Of a stretch of 64,000 bases of DNA, positions 22,436 through 32,345 are shown piece by piece. A program made the translations under genes and the position numbers. This DNA is from Gordionus sp. m RMFG-2023 (Eukaryota; Nematomorpha; Gordioida; Chordodea; Parachordodidae): NCBI RefSeq assembly GCF_954871325.1, contig NC_088777.1, positions 28,621,366-28,685,365 on the forward strand, in the 5' to 3' direction. Position 1 is the first letter of the stretch, and the number at the start of each line of letters is the position of its first letter. The notes below the pieces were generated by a model that saw nothing but the letters and a program-made list of their open reading frames with translations, was not told the origin of the DNA and did no database searches.

Positions 22436-23760
22436 CATTCAAAAAAGGAAAAGTCCCAATCAAAAAAGGAAAAGTCCCAATCAAAAAAGGAAAAGTCCCA
22501 ATCAAAAAAGGAAAAGTTGCAATCATAAGAAGAAAAGGTCCGATCAAAAAAAGGAAAAGGGACAATCATAAAAGGAAAACAATCAAAAAAGGAAAAGGTC
22601 CAAACAAAAAAGGAAAAGTGTCAATAAATTTCCAAAATGAAAGGAAAAGTGTCAATCAAAAAGGGAATATTCTTATTGAAAAAAGGAAAATCGTAATTTT
22701 TTTAAATTTTTATATATTTTTGTTATTCTTCTTAATTTTTCTAAATTTTTGCGATTTCTTTACGTTTTTTTTCTTACTGTTTTCTAACTTTTTGCGATTT
22801 TCTTTACTTTTATTTTTCTTACTATATCTTCTCTCAATTTATTTTTCTTCTCATTTTTGATAATTCTTTTGTATTTTTAAAAATAATTTATAAATTTAGG
22901 CCATTTTTTTAACAATTCTTTACGTTCATCATACATACAATATTCTTTTTATGATTTTTTCATTGTAATCTTTTATATACATTTATAACCTTTTCAATCT
23001 CTTTAAGACATTTTTAATCTTTATTTTTTTGAGCATTTCTCAATTTTTTTCTTCTCATTTTTGATAATTATTTTTTTATATTATATTTAATGTTTTTAGC
23101 AGACTATATAATTACAATTGCTAAATTATAAATTAATCGTTTGGTTATAATGTACCTTTTTAAAATTTAATAAGTTTGAACTGTAATACTAAACGATATG
23201 TTAATTAATAAAATATTATCATTTTTAAAATTATAAAAAATGAGAAGAAAAAATTAGAAATGCTCAAAAAAATAAAGATTAAAAATGACTTAAAGAGATT
23301 GAAAAGATTAAAAATGTATGTAAAAGATTACAATGAAAAAAACATAAAAGGAATATTGTATGTATGATGAAAAAAAAGTAAAGAATTGTTTAAAGAATGG
23401 ACCTAAATTTATAAATTATTTTTAAAAATACAAAAGAATTATCAAAAATGAGAAGAGAAAAAATTGAGAAAAGATATAGTAAGAAAAATAAATTGAGAAA
23501 AGATATAGTAAGAAAAATAAATTGAGAAAAGATACAAATAAAGTAAAGAAATCGCAAAAAGTTAGAAATAAAATAAGAAGGAATGACAAAAATAAATAAA
23601 AATTTAAGAATAATTTATAATTTATTTTAAAAAAAATTACGATTTTCCTTTTATAATTGACACTTTTCCTTTCCTTTTGGGAATTTTCCTTTTTTGATTA
23701 ACACTTTTCCTTTTTTGATTGGACCTTTTCCTTTTTTGTTTGACACTTTTCCTTTTTTGC
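22436..23760. mobile_element. Foldback element with GGAAAAG-repeat arms
   Basis: A long inverted repeat: the left arm (22436-about 23070) starts with tandem AATCAAAAAAGGAAAAGTCCC units and continues through CTTCTCATTTTTGATAATT. The right arm (about 23240-23760) mirrors it and ends in CTTTTCCTTTTTTG units. The non-palindromic centre is about 170 bp. Arms built of short direct repeats are the hallmark of Drosophila FB-type foldback elements. It lies within the pol region of Gypsy fossil 2. The tandem units also produce a spurious repeated-peptide frame. No protein is encoded, so mobilisation would need an enzyme from elsewhere. Confidence 0.8.
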
Positions 23761-24910
23761 ATATTAGATATATTTTTTACATATTTATTTAGAGGTTTCA
23801 CATCCATCCCATTAATTTGATGTCCTAAATAGATATAACACTTTTTTCTTTGCTTAATACGAATTATTTTGAAAACTTCTTCCACACTTTGATTATGTTG
23901 TTCCAGTGTTACATCAGTAATTCACATCATCCACATAAAAAAAACTCTTTTACGCCCTGGATAACTGATGCCATAGTACGCTGAAAATCGGCGCTGACAC
24001 ACTTAATCTAAACGACCTACAAAAGGCAAATGATGCGTTAGGAGTCGTTATCATAATTCATGATTTCCTCCTTTAAAGATAACTGTAAATACCCAGAAGA
24101 ACAATCAAGGGTGAAAAACCTTTTTTAAGTTTAACGTCTACTTGATAATCATTTAGACGTCCTAACCTTTCTTCAAAAATCATACCATATTTTTTAACTT
24201 AAATAGGTATAGATTTATTAACTTTATTTAATTCATTATTTATCATTTTATCTTTATCAATTTCACTATTTACTTTAGAGTTACTCTCATTAATTTTTCG
24301 GGATACTCAAGAATATGATTTAACGACAGGCTTCTTAACTTCGTTCAAATTAGACATTTCATTTTCTTGAATTTATTTCGGATGTTATCCTCCATTCCTC
24401 GTTCGGCATTATTTACTGTCAAATCATTATTTAATGTAAAAATATTCCAATAATTATTTAGAGGACCAAGTCTGATAATCCAATCCCATCCCATAATTGT
24501 GTTAACATTTTTTTAACCACCCATAAATGAAAAAATGTTATACCATTGAGAACCACTCCCAATTTGGTTTTACCCAAAACCGCATCAAATTGACCACATT
24601 GACTCTTTTCGAGTGTACCCCCAGGCCAATATTTATGATAATTTTCCCTAGACAATATCAAAATGCTAGCCTGCAAAATTTGAGTGGGGGTGCAAAAAAA
24701 TTTTTTTCTTTTTTTTGCTATTTCCATCCATATCCAATTGATTTCTACATATCCAATTGATTTCTAGTTTATGTATGTAATAAAAAAACCCCTCACCCTC
24801 CCACTAATTATTTAATTAAATATGTATTGACGGAAAATTTGGTCGATGTTTAGTAAATTAGGTTGTTATCCGAGATTTCTTGTCATAAATTATTTTTTCA
24901 ATTTCAAAAT

Positions 24911-25123
24911 ATGCCAAAAAATATTAACCAAGGAAAATACAAATGCTTAATTAAAAATTGCACATCGCATAATATAAGAGATGATAAATGGACAGACCAC
25001 ATTAGAAAAAGACATGGTGGGTTTAATTTTAATGATATAAAGAAAAGCTTTGAAATAGTAGCTTTTAAGAATATTACTCAAAATTGGACAAATGGCAAAG
25101 GAATTTTTTTATTAAATATTTAA
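24911..25123 (+). pseudogene. Zinc-finger N-terminal exon of the DUF4371 hAT
   Basis: From MPKNINQGKYKCLIKNCTSH onward the frame shows C-X4-C followed by WTDHIRKRHGG (H-X3-H), a C2H2-like finger suited to TIR recognition. It precedes the transposase core at 25564 and probably belongs to the same element. An intron may separate the two. Confidence 0.5.
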
Positions 25124-25563
25124 TTCTTTATACTTATCTTATAAAGGGTAATAGATCGCAATTTAAGAAAATAGAAGTAAAAAGTGGAAATTCAATGCTG
25201 TTGTATAATAAATATTTTTATTAATATAATTATTTTAGTGTACTAATAATAACAAAAATATGTTAGAAAAAAATTTAGTATCTGACTCTGATAATGATCA
25301 TGAAATTTAATCGTGATATTATTGTGCATGAATCTTCACAGGAACATATGATGGCCGATCATGGAAGGCTTTCACATAATAAAAATTCCATATTACAATT
25401 TATAATAAAGAATGTGTGGATAATAACCGTTCTATCATAAGAATAATAATAAGATGTCTAAATATATAATATCTAGTAACCAAGCCTTCTGGGGGAACAG
25501 GTAACAAGAAGGCAATATGATGGGCCTTATTAAACTCATGCAGATTCTGAACCTGTACTCAAA

Positions 25564-26150
25564 ATGTATATACAACAAAATGAAGAAGGGAGAAAAAATA
25601 AGGGATTAAAAACGAAATTATATTCAAATCTATTATCATATAACATAAATATTCTCATTGAAACCATGAAAAATATGCTTATAAAAAAAATTCAAAATGA
25701 GATTGAATTTAACAGGTGCTTTTCAATCATAGTTGATGGCATATATGATGTTTCGAAATCAGAAGCGATAGTAAGATATGTTGGAAATAGTGAGACGCCT
25801 AAACCCATTGAAAGACTGATAGACATATATTGTACGAGAAATACAACTGGTCTCGATATTAAAAAGAATATAATATCCAAACTTCGCTCCATGAATTTAC
25901 CTCTTGAATTCCTAGTTAGGCAAAGCTATGATGGCGTCTCAAACATGAGTGGAAGAATCAATGTAGTGCAGACTTTGATTAGAGCGGAGTCGCCAAAGGC
26001 AGCTTTTATTTGATGCTACTGTCATCGATTAAATTTAATCATTGTTCAATTATGTCAATCAATAAAAGCACTGCGATATGTTTTAGGAATATTAGACAAG
26101 ATTTATATATATTTTAATGGTGTTGAAATGAGGTTCTCATCAGAGTAATG
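25564..26150 (+). pseudogene. DUF4371 transposase core, defective
   Basis: The 149-codon frame contains NRCFSIIVDGIYDVSKSE, LPLEFLVRQSYDGVSNMSG and VQTLIRAES. These match the FxxIxDGTxDxSxxEQ, GQxYDGAxNMSG and VQxxI blocks of ZMYM1/DUF4371 transposases, with two catalytic aspartates in place. After a stop the sequence continues with CYCHRLNLII, equivalent to the C..H(R/T)LNL block. The C-terminal dimerisation half is not recognisable before the element ends. It is therefore a broken transposase of a plain DNA transposon. Confidence 0.75.
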
Positions 26151-27370
26151 CACTGACAACATCGCAACGATTTCTACGCATCAAGAATACCAATATGTAA
26201 TATTATCTTATTTGTTTAGATAGAAGCTGGCTAAAAGCTACTGTAAATTTTTTCTACTTTATGATGCCTTGAGGGCATCTTTAACTTATTTAAAGGATTC
26301 TGAAGATCCTATCACTTCCACTATGGCTAGTGCTATAGTCTTTAGAATAAAATTTTATTTTATTTTATTACTTTGTGTTTTGATATTGTTGATAACAAGT
26401 TTAACTTGTAAAAATTTCAAACTATTTCGAAGGTTATAGGGTTTGCAATAAATCAAATTCAATTGGCAAAAGATTGCCTGATTAATTTGAGAAGTATAAT
26501 TTAAATTATTGTCTTTAATTATTTTTTAATTCTAGTAGATAATAACACTGAATTTTTGGATGTTTTTTCAATGGCACGATTTTATGAAGGAGAGAAATCT
26601 AATTTCATCAATGGAAAAAAATTTATTTAAACAATTAAATATTGATGAAATTGTAAATTCTTTCGTTTTCTCTTCCCCCAATTTATCTAAATTATTAATT
26701 TAAAAATAATATTTTTTACATTTTTACATTATATATTAAAGTTTGATGCAATAAAAATTATTTTTAAAATTTATATGTGTCAAAAAATATTCACCATTTT
26801 ATCGAGGGGGGAGGGACTTTTCAGGAAGGATTGCTTCCACATCCCTCAGAAAGTGTAGGGGCCACTGCCCGTATCAAATAACATATAAATGTATATATGA
26901 TTAACCCTCAATATAACCCGAGGACAAGGACATGGTTCATTTAATTTTTCAGTCTTAAAAATCTCATAGGTTTTAATCGGTGATCAATATTTATTCTATT
27001 TGAAATATCAATTTCATTAGAATCTTAAATTCGAGCATAAATTTAACTCGGAATTTAGAGGTTTTTAACAATATTGATATGTTTACAATACTCACAGGGA
27101 TTTTTCCCATTTGAAAATCCCTTTTATTTGGATATTTGACAATATCCATAGTATATTTTTCCCATTTAAAATTATTATAACCCCTTTTATTCGGATTATA
27201 ATGATAATTAACATTTTTAATTTTATCACCATGATAATAAAAACTTCTATTATAATTATTCCTTTTATGAGAGTTATATCACATTTTACCAATATTTATA
27301 CTTTATTTAAAAATTTTATATAATTTCTCGGTCTCTCGGCCTTTATATGATTACACCTGCAAACATATAG

Positions 27371-28184
27371 TCAGTTAAAAAAATTTGACATTTCAACACA
27401 ATTCAGGGTCACATGTCCCGTTTTTTTACACTTAAAACACAAACGAGAATCATCATAATTTGATTGTAACACATTAAAAATTTTTGTGTTAATACCCATT
27501 TTTCTAACATTAGAATTTTCCAATGTCAATTTTCTTAACAGAAAACCTGGATGAAAATTTTGTTCCTTGACCATACAAGTTTCAACTTTGTGTCCTTTAT
27601 AAGCACAACGGTTAATTATTTGAAATATTTTTCTTAGCATCCAAGTTTCCACCCAATTTTTTGTCCCTTGAAAAACCATTTTTTTCATTTTACCATTTTT
27701 GCCATATATCTAATCACCATTATTATTCATATTCAACAATTTATATACATCCTGATATATAACTTTGATTATATCTTTCATTTCTTTTAATTCTTGGAGG
27801 ATAACCACCGATCTCTCCACACATTCCGGACGACATACTGATTATCCTTTAAAATTTTAACCACTTCTGGTTCATCATTCTTGATTTCATTTAAAACTAA
27901 TTTTAAACTACTTTCCAAGTCCAATATATTTTTCAAATAATTTTCGGATGCCCCAGCATTTTTATTATATATCATTTTTTTACATCATTTTTTTTGGCAT
28001 ATTTATCAAATTTTTCAACGTGAATATTATCTACTAAAAATATCAATATTGTAAATAAATGACTAATTAAATCCAAATTATATATTGTAAATAAATAATC
28101 TATTAAATCAAATTCATTAATCTTCTTGATAACAAAAATCCTTACAAATGGAAACTTTATCAAACATACTAAGCTCAATATCAA
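27371..28184 (-). pseudogene. gag region of Gypsy fossil 2
   Basis: The minus strand carries a gag-like segment with a CX2CX4HX4C zinc knuckle (CFKCKKTGHVTLNC), preceded by charged sequence without enzymatic motifs. Its position upstream of protease and RT on the same strand fits a Ty3/Gypsy gag. The stretch 26.9-27.35 kb towards pol is Asn/Lys/Ile-rich, comparable with the low-complexity gag tail of the 36.2-41.7 kb element. It is broken. Confidence 0.65.
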
Positions 28185-28315
28185 ACTTTAACAAATAACC
28201 CATTGCATATTTTATTTTATAAAAATACAATTTTTTAAAATAATTATATAAAATAAATATTTTTTTATCTTTTAAAACTGAATTAACCTAGAACTCCGAT
28301 CCTGCGTTAACAAGC

Positions 28316-28685
28316 ACCAATAACGGATCTCAACTTAATCTCAACTTTCTTATAATTTTTTAGACTTCAATTTCTAAAACCTAAATTATAAAATATCTTT
28401 CTTATCTTATATAAAATGTGACCCAATCTTTTAAATACTTTTATTACTATTTAACTCTATAAAATTGAATATTAATTTCAACAAAAAAATTATAAGAATT
28501 TGTAACATCAAAAAAAAAATGATCAATGTATTCATCGAATAAAATATTCTTAAAAAAATTAATTCCGTCTTCTTTTTAATAATATTATTTTATTTTGTAC
28601 CAATCAACAATATGCAATATTGCTGATTGACGTTTTCTATATATATAATTACTTAATAATTATGCAAGGCGATGACACTTTGTTC
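28316..28685 (+). repeat. Dispersed repeat R1, copy B (uninterrupted)
   Basis: Matches 11863-12188 joined to 16934-16985. It reads straight through the point where copy A carries the 12189-16933 insertion (CTATATATATAATTACTTAAT), so it shows the empty target. No coding capacity was seen and the nature of R1 is unknown. Confidence 0.85.
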
Positions 28686-28974
28686 ATAAATATTGATGGA
28701 CCTTGGATAATTCCAGACCCTTGTATCAAAATATGGAATAGGAAATCATATTTTTTTAAAGAAAAATACAGCCCAAAGAAAACGTAGAAATGAAAAATTT
28801 ATACATTTTAAATTCATATTTATATATAATATAATATAAATAAAGAATTTAATTTATTCATATTCGTATAAAAATAATCTATTTTGTCTATATCATATCA
28901 TATCATATTTTTTGATAATGTATTTAAAAAAATCGTACCTCCCCCCTGCCAAGTTTTTAAGCAATACACCACTG
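28686..28974. other. AT-rich stretch ending in a hAT-like terminus
   Basis: The stretch ends CCCCCCTGCC...ACACCACTG at 28974; read inward from the right this is CAGTGGTGTATTGC followed by a G run, the style of DUF4371 hAT ends. The other end was not identified. It directly abuts the broken IL-17 exon copy. Confidence 0.4.
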
Positions 28975-28979
28975 CCCTT

Positions 28980-29075
28980 AACAATATGGATCCAAATAGA
29001 TGGCTTCCTTCCCTTGCAGAAGTCAGGTGTTCAAATAATATTGGAGAATAATGCCACACTTGTCTTCCGCTTTAA
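28980..29075 (+). pseudogene. Broken IL-17-like exon copy
   Basis: The frame reads NNMDPNRWLPSLAEVRCSNN, then IGE, a stop, and CHTCLPL. It aligns residue for residue with the live-looking exon at about 29737-29830 (VNNTVPNRWPPSIAEVRCSN ... CHTCRP). The similarity continues about 55 bp into the following intron-like sequence. It carries an in-frame stop and lacks the upstream part of the exon, which is cut where a hAT-like terminus ends (28974). It is a duplicated, truncated piece of the neighbouring gene or of a paralogue. Its DPNR is closer to the usual IL-17 D-P-x-R than the intact gene's VPNR. Confidence 0.7.
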
Positions 29076-29272
29076 TTTTTGTAATAGATAGAAATAAATT
29101 AATTAAATGCAAAAAATATAATAGCTTTAGAAAAAATTTTGATTTGACTTATTATTATCGAAAAAACTTTTTTTCGAAATAAGTATTAATATCTGTAATT
29201 ATGAAAGAACATAATTTTCGAAAATTTTTAATAAGTAACACATAAATTTGTAAAAGATCCAAACCTCAATAA

Positions 29273-30116
29273 ATGGTATTGGATTTCATTCAAAAATCAT
29301 ATCGCTTTAGCCTTATAACGATAGTCATATTTCATATAAGTATTATCCAAATCTGGGCTAAAAATATAAATTATAATGTCTTAAAAGTATATCAGAATAA
29401 TAAAAATCTCCATGCGCATAACTTAGTTAAAAAGAGAGAGGAAAGAAAAAATGAAGGAAGTATAAATTACGATAAAATAGAGAAAATACAGATAGAAAAC
29501 AAGAAAAGAATAAAGAGAAAAATTCTAAAGATTTGCAAAATGCCAGACGCAAGTGCCGCATGGATTGAGTTGATAAGTAAGGAACCATATGGGCTGATGG
29601 CCGTGCCAGATGAAATTGGCTTTACAGAAGAGCAAATAAAGGGTGGAGAGATGGTTCATGACTCTTTTGAAGAAAGAATCTTTAAACGTTCCATCAAAAT
29701 ATCTAAGGGGTCTATTTGTCCCTGGGCATACGTTAACAACACGGTCCCAAATAGATGGCCTCCATCCATTGCAGAGGTCAGGTGTTCAAATGATCCTGGA
29801 GGAGAATGCCACACTTGTCGTCCGGTTTAATTTTTATAATACTTAGAAATAAAATCATTAAGGGCAAAAAAGATAATATCTCTAGAAAGAATTTCTATTT
29901 TTAAAAACTTAATTACTATTTTAGATTTGTATCAAAATATACTATTTTATTATTTGTAATTTATTAATCACATTTAAAAAAACTATCCATCAGGTATATT
30001 ACAATTTTAGGGTCTTTAAATTAAAGGAGGCCTGTTCTAAAAGTTTCAAAAACTACGAACCAATTATACAACCTATAGCAGTAGCCTGCGTCTGTTCTTC
30101 CAAACAAAATGGATAG
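29273..30116 (+). CDS. IL-17 family-like secreted cytokine (two exons)
   Basis: Probable secreted cystine-knot cytokine of the interleukin-17 family, 224 residues after splicing. Exon 1 is 29273-29824 (184 codons); exon 2 is 29994-30116 (40 codons plus TAG). The intron is 169 bp, phase 0, with borders CCG|GTTTAA and CATCAG|GTATAT. Residues 1-29 form a signal peptide (hydrophobic FSLITIVIFHISIIQIWA). Residues 50-86 are highly basic. The IL-17 fold spans about 140-224: CPW at 149-151, PNRWPPSIAEVRC to Cys171, Cys179 and Cys182, FRVFKL (the strand usually VLRR), Cys198, and IAVACVC with Cys216 and Cys218. That cysteine spacing and the CPW, P-x-R-x-P and CxC landmarks are those of invertebrate IL-17s. 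Known members bind IL-17 receptors in mucosal immunity. An earlier start is possible; no promoter was identified. Splice sites are inferred. Confidence 0.75.
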
Positions 30117-30925
30117 TTTTCGATATTGGAAAAGCAACATATAGCATTTATTACTTATTTTATTTTTGAGTCATAATAAATAAAGTTTTTAATATCGAAA
30201 ATTGTATTAGATTGTTCTGTAATATTTTATAGCATCATAACGATTGATATTTTCTAATAAATTATTTTATCAATCATTAGTATAGCCTCGTTTTGGAAAG
30301 TGCCAAATAGTAGAATGTTGCTCAAGCAACGAGTAATTTAGAAAATACATAATGTGAAATCATACATCTATGCTACATCGCCGCTTACTATAAACAGGTC
30401 TTTATCGCACAATTTATCCTTTTTAAACTGTGGTCCCTAACACAGGGTAATGAACGAAATCTGAACCAAAAAAATTTGATTCCGAACAAAACCTTCTTTT
30501 TAATTTTTATAAATCACAACCTAACTCGATTTTTATTTCCTCCGGGTTCAGTTTATATTATTAATCATTTCAGATATAAGATAATCGGAAATATAAATAA
30601 TTATTTGAGTGAGATTTTATCAATTCAAAGATTATCAAAATAATTAATAAGTTTGAAAATATAGATATAATAAAATATAATAGTTAACACAACGGTAATA
30701 ATAAATATTTTAATTATAATAATATAAAACATATAACTAGAATTCATTATCGAAATTTAATTGTGAATTTCTTTGCGAATAATTTTATCGAACGAGAAGG
30801 GATATGAGGTAACATTTTGTGAGCTCGGGTTTTCGGGAAAGCCTAAATAATGGCTCTTGTAATACAATCGGTTATCAGAATCTATGCAATCTAAGGAAAT
30901 AAGCTGTTCATATCAGGTCAATTCA
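30117..30925. other. Spacer downstream of the IL-17-like gene
   Basis: AT-rich DNA without recognised genes or element ends. Likely holds the 3' untranslated region of the cytokine gene; AATAAA occurs at about 30177 and is a candidate polyadenylation signal. Confidence 0.45.
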
Positions 30926-31225
30926 GTGAAACTTATCGCGAAACACTTTTACGCGAAACTTTTATCGCGAATGTCGTTTATCAGAAAAAGATTTTATAGT
31001 GACGGTAATATCGCGAAATCAATTCGGCGAATTTTTTTTTACGAAACTTTATAGCGAAGACAATTTCGCGAGGCCATTATCGCGAATTTATTTCCGCCAA
31101 ACCTTAACAGCAAATTCATTAGAGCAAATATATTTTAGCGAAAATTTTTACGCCAACCCTTTACAGCGAATTTTTTACCGCTAATATTTTTGCGCGAATT
31201 CATTACGAACGCATTACCGCTAAAC
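30926..31225. repeat. Degenerate phased GCGAA repeat
   Basis: The pentamer GCGAA or close variants recurs about every 15-18 bp through roughly 300 bp, in contexts such as TTTACGCGAAAC, TTATCGCGAAT and TTACAGCGAATT. The tail ACGCATTACCGCTAAAC recalls the 67-bp satellite at the window start (ACGCTTTACCGTTTTAAC). It is heavily diverged and non-coding. Confidence 0.7.
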
Positions 31226-31439
31226 AATAAATATATTGCGAATGCATTTATTTAAATTAAAGGAAAACAACTTGTTGTTTGGTGTTTTTTAATTTAAAAA
31301 AAATGATATGCTATACTATTGTAATATTATTTTTGTTACAATTATTAAAAATTTTCACGCCCAAAATTTTAAGAAAAAAATATTTTTTGAACATATTTTG
31401 ATTTGATAAAAATTTTAAATCTTCTTTGTAAACAAATCT

Positions 31440-32345
31440 TTTTTCGGAATTCTCTTGTTAATTATATAAATAAACAATCTTTTATGTGAAATCTTTTATA
31501 GTTTTTTTTTATCATTTTTGTAAAATATCTATTTTTTAAGTATATTAAAAGAGGTGGTTTTTCTAAATAATTTTTTTAAACTTTTTTATGTTATTTTATA
31601 TGATCTTTTTTAGAATAATATTTTAATATGACAATTGTCATATTCGTTATTTTTTAAGATTTTTGAAATCTTTTGACATAAAAGAGTAAAGATATCATTT
31701 ATATTAAGATGTTAAATTATAAATTCAATGAAGATGATCTTTGGAAAAATGACAATTATCATAATCGGTATTTTTAATCATATTGGATTTTTTTTGACGC
31801 TAATAAGCAAAAATATGTATTTTTAACATGTTAATTTAAAATTTCAATTAAGATGTACCGAGGGACAATTGTCATAATTGTTATTTTTAAAATCTTTTTG
31901 ACGTAAATGGGCTAAAATAAGTATTGCCAACATGTTTAAATAAAACTTCAGTGAAGATGTATCCTAAATAAGTGATAATTGTCATAATCGTTATTTTTAA
32001 AGTTTTCTGAATTTTTAGACGCAAATGGGTAAAAAGTATAAATTGTAAACATGTTAAATTAAAATTTCATGAAGATGTACCCTAGATAAGTGACACATAA
32101 ACGTTATTTATAAAGTTTTTTAAATTTTTTTTGACGCAAATGGGTAAAATAAGTATTGTTAACATGTTTAAATAAAACTTCAGTGAAGATGTACTCTAGA
32201 TAAGTGACAATTGTCATAATCGTTATTTTTAAAGTTTTTTAAATTTTTTGACACAAATGGGTAAAAATATTTGTAAACATGTTAAAGTAAAATTTTATAA
32301 GATATACCCTGGAATAGTGACAATTGTCATAATCGTTTTTCCTAA
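31440..32345 (-). repeat. Inverted copy of the 119-bp satellite plus flank
   Basis: About six units of roughly 115 bp carry GACAATTGTCATAATCGTTA (at about 31630, 31863, 31975, 32208 and 32320 and in variant form at 31750 and 32092), with TAAACATGTT and CTTCAGTGAAGATGTA. They are the reverse complement of 5828-6706. The flank 31440-31620 is the reverse complement of 6720-6870. The copies are more diverged than those in the first array. Confidence 0.9.

Larger units (their letters stand above)
24682..26867 (+). mobile_element. DUF4371/ZMYM-type hAT, degraded
   Basis: The transposase runs on the plus strand within Gypsy fossil 2. The right terminus ...GGGGCCACTG (26867) gives CAGTGGCCCC read inward; the likely left terminus is GAGTGGGGGTGC at 24682, with a poly-T subterminal run. 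I found no matching TSD, so the ends are provisional. The terminal style (CAGTGG plus G/C runs) matches other DUF4371 hAT ends in the window. Confidence 0.6.
20760..28200 (-). mobile_element. Ty3/Gypsy fossil 2 (minus strand), invaded by other elements
   Basis: Reading the minus strand from 28.2 kb leftwards gives gag with a zinc knuckle CFKCKKTGHVTLNC (about 27.4-28.2 kb), a protease-like stretch ending near LWDGIG (24.45-24.67 kb), reverse transcriptase (about 23.64-24.25 kb), RNase H (about 22.0-22.41 kb; DASSKGVGVALLH, YSVIKQEALVFIFGL), and integrase (about 21.18-21.70 kb; AGHQGRNKMKSWAHEYVWW). It is the same family as fossil 1 by residue similarity. A foldback element (22436-23760) and a DUF4371 hAT (24682-26867) sit inside it. 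It is broken in many places and old. I could not define its LTRs. Confidence 0.8.

Noticed and set aside
22435-22565. Repetitive FPFLIGT peptide as a repeat protein
   Set aside because: It is simply translation of the 21-bp direct repeats in the foldback arm.
27092-27323. Overlapping Ile-rich frames on both strands
   Set aside because: Low-complexity AT sequence inside the Gypsy fossil 2 gag region; no independent coding evidence.
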